From: JBJEDU01 sp051872395
GTDB lineage: Bacteria > Bacillota_I > Bacilli_A > RFN20 > CAG-826
Length of the DNA: 64,000 bases
Assembly (NCBI GenBank): GCA_051872395.1
Contig: JBJEDU010000031.1
Location: 3,578 to 67,577, forward strand
Direction of reading: 5' to 3'
The first letter of the stretch is position 1; each line of letters starts with the position of its first letter. Under the pieces are notes generated by a model. It was not told where the DNA came from and ran no database searches. It saw nothing but the letters and a program-made list of their open reading frames with translations. Shown piece after piece: positions 62,284 through 64,000 of the stretch. Position numbers and translations under genes: made by a program.

Positions 62284-64000
62284 TTACCTATTGAAATAGA
62301 TTCCAAAGTCCACGTTGTATAACTGTGCTCTTACTTTAATTTGGTATTTACTATTTAAGACTTTAGGCAAATTTAATAAATCTAGATTATCAACATTCTC
62401 ATTTCCAATTATGAAAGTTAAATCGGTTCTCGACTTAATAATTACCTTTTTAAAGAGTTTTCTGAAATTAGGATCATATTCGGTCATTGAGAGCTCATTG
62501 ATTGTTTTCATTGTTTCTTTAATCATTCTTTCATAGTTTTCATGCGTTAAAAGCCGATTTTCAAGCATCTTCTTTTCGTTCATAAGATTTTCTACCTGTC
62601 CAGTAATTTCATCGCTTAATGCCCTGTATGCCTCATTGTGTTTGCCACTATAGGTTGCAATTTTAGATTTTAATAAATCGATTTGAGTATTGATTAAGGC
62701 AATTTTGTCATTTATAGGTTGCAAATCCTCATTAAAAGCATCTGTCATTAATTTCTTAAAAAGTAGTGGTTCATTTTTTATTATTTTGATTTGCTCCAAG
62801 ATGATGTTTCTTAAATCGTGAATAAATACTGATTCGCTTTCTCTACACGTCAACGTTGAACGGTTAGAACTGCAAGTTAAGGTATACCTTATTCCATCAT
62901 TTGCATTGGATCCTTTTAAAATAAAGCGTAATGAACCATCCTTTTTATGGATTACTTGGTAGATGATGTCTCTCATAGAAGGAACATCAAAATCCATGTC
63001 GTTTTTGCTTAAAAAGAGTTCAATTTGCTTTTTATTTTTTATTAAACTAAAGTTTTTCTTCGCTAGATTCTCGTATCGAATCACTTCATTTTGAAGATTC
63101 TTTAGTTTAGTTTTTAAGATTTTAAACTTGCTATCATAACCAACCATCTCAGTTGAGTTTACTTGCTCTTTTACTAAGTCATTGATTTCCTTTTTAGTAT
63201 CTTCGATTTGGCGATTTAATTTATTAATTTCAGGAATGTAATTATCGCTACTAAGTTCATCGACTAAATTCATCGTAAAAGAACTAGAAATTGAATCACT
63301 TTGCTTAATTTCATTAATTACCTTCTTAGTTATTTCTTTAAATGCATGATAAGGAATAACATCTGAAGAGCATTCTTTATAATTTAAGTCTTGTTTAGAC
63401 CTACCTTTGCAGGTTAACACAATTTCTTTGTTATGAGCGTATTGAATTCTTCTGAGTGTTCTTCCACATTCCTCACAAACAACTAATCCAGCAAGAGGAA
63501 AGTAATTACTATGAGTAGGAGTTTCTTTATCTCCTCTTTTTAAGATGAGTTGAACCAAATCAAAAGTTTCTTCATCGACGATTTTTGGATGATGGTCCCT
63601 AATAGTGTACATTGGTTCAATTCCGTTATTTTTCACTTGCTTATGAGTAAGTGGGTCGAGGGTTACTGTTTTCTGATGAATAACAAACCCTTTATATTTT
63701 TCGTTTGTTAATATCCTATGGATAGTGTTAGGCCTCCATTGGAATTTTCCTTCTTTGTCGTCGTTTTTCATTAGTTCGACAATTTGCCTATACGTGTATC
63801 CTTGTAAAAAATAGATAAAAACATTCTTTGCTAATTGAGCATCATCATTCAAATACCAAGTACCATCATCGGTTCTTGAATATCCGATAACCTTTTTAAC
63901 AGGGACTTTAAGGCTATTTTTCTTCATCCTTTTTCTAACTCCCCATTTAACGTTATCGCTAATGTTGATTGATTCAGATTCAGCAATAGATGCGTACATC
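62284..64000 (-). CDS. Large serine recombinase (N-terminal catalytic domain outside window)
   Basis: This is the C-terminal ~570 residues of a large serine recombinase. The visible part starts in the linker helix (MYASIAESESINISDNVKWG), followed by the recombinase DNA-binding domain (GYTYRQIVELMKND, WRPNTIHRILTNEKYKGFVIHQK), a zinc ribbon (CEECGRTL with C...C in CKGRSKQDLNYKEC), and coiled-coil segments. The resolvase catalytic domain with its serine must lie to the right of 64000. The reading frame is intact to its stop at 62284-62286. It marks the end of an element inserted next to tRNA-Arg. Its unusually long tail is divided by several Lys/Glu helices. Confidence 0.9.
   Translation of the reverse strand, partial: MYASIAESESINISDNVKWGVRKRMKKNSLKVPVKKVIGYSRTDDGTWYLNDDAQLAKNVFIYFLQGYTYRQIVELMKNDDKEGKFQWRPNTIHRILTNEKYKGFVIHQKTVTLDPLTHKQVKNNGIEPMYTIRDHHPKIVDEETFDLVQLILKRGDKETPTHSNYFPLAGLVVCEECGRTLRRIQYAHNKEIVLTCKGRSKQDLNYKECSSDVIPYHAFKEITKKVINEIKQSDSISSSFTMNLVDELSSDNYIPEINKLNRQIEDTKKEINDLVKEQVNSTEMVGYDSKFKILKTKLKNLQNEVIRYENLAKKNFSLIKNKKQIELFLSKNDMDFDVPSMRDIIYQVIHKKDGSLRFILKGSNANDGIRYTLTCSSNRSTLTCRESESVFIHDLRNIILEQIKIIKNEPLLFKKLMTDAFNEDLQPINDKIALINTQIDLLKSKIATYSGKHNEAYRALSDEITGQVENLMNEKKMLENRLLTHENYERMIKETMKTINELSMTEYDPNFRKLFKKVIIKSRTDLTFIIGNENVDNLDLLNLPKVLNSKYQIKVRAQLYNVDFGIYFNR

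Noticed and set aside
1..64000. Recoding of TGA as tryptophan
   Set aside because: TGA serves as the stop at several ATGA junctions (10368-10371, 17329-17332, 45127-45130) and Trp is encoded by TGG throughout.
1..64000. CRISPR array or classical defence system
   Set aside because: No regularly spaced repeat cluster and no cas, restriction or toxin-antitoxin genes were recognised; the only mobile-element gene is the recombinase at the right edge.

Overview
The window is AT-rich, tightly packed DNA from a low-GC bacterium of the Bacillota, most likely an uncultured gut relative of Mollicutes or Erysipelotrichia (RF39/Izemoplasma-like). This placement is inferred from gene content, not measured. 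TGA is a normal stop codon (for example the overlapping ATGA junctions at 10368-10371, 17329-17332 and 45127-45130), so recoding mycoplasmas are excluded. Firmicute-type features include class-2 GalT, tmRNA, a GdpP-L9-DnaB-WalJ-RlmH block, PcrA-LigA-GatCAB, and lipoproteins with SxC lipoboxes.

Layout. 1-8.2 kb: a plus-strand operon for import and breakdown of alpha-galactosides (two sugar ABC permeases, an ATPase with a large unusual insertion, a lipoprotein SGNH esterase, GH36 alpha-galactosidase, GH2 beta-glycosidase). It meets a convergent galT-galK-galM operon (8.2-11.9 kb) at a bidirectional terminator; with galE at 60 kb the Leloir pathway is complete. 12.1-17.7 kb: gdpP-rplI-dnaB-walJ-rlmH plus one unknown gene. 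17.7-20.6 kb, minus strand: a membrane protein, then a CPA2 antiporter preceded by a PII-like protein. 20.65-21.04 kb: tmRNA. 21.1-22.7 kb: degV and a membrane-anchored XRE regulator, divergent from a 45-residue small protein, with inverted repeats between them.

23.1-26.8 kb and 36.3-41.3 kb hold cell-surface polysaccharide functions (Wzy-like membrane protein, lipoprotein, TupA-like ATP-grasp, flippase, three glycosyltransferases). They flank a complete oppABCDF peptide-importer operon (26.9-36.2 kb) that ends in a membrane-anchored BspA-type leucine-rich-repeat protein. 41.4-43.2 kb: ung, then a TPP riboswitch controlling a ThiT-like thiamine transporter with a long N-terminal extension. 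43.4-49.1 kb: a run containing DUF402, tsaE, tsaB, rimI, tsaD and asnS (t6A tRNA modification and Asn charging). 49.1-51.7 kb: small and medium membrane proteins. 51.8-60.0 kb: a thioredoxin-like lipoprotein, a candidate small RNA, then pcrA, ligA and gatCAB. 60.1-62.1 kb: galE, an alpha/beta-hydrolase-like protein lacking the usual nucleophile, and tRNA-Arg(CCU). From there to the right edge lies the end of an integrated element encoding a large serine recombinase, with an imperfect copy of the tRNA 3' end beside the recombinase stop codon.

A pattern that crosses the window: many genes that begin a transcription unit have a TATAAT-like hexamer only about 4-10 nt before the ATG and no Shine-Dalgarno sequence, whereas genes inside operons often have good AGGAGG-like sites. 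This suggests leaderless mRNAs for unit-leading genes.
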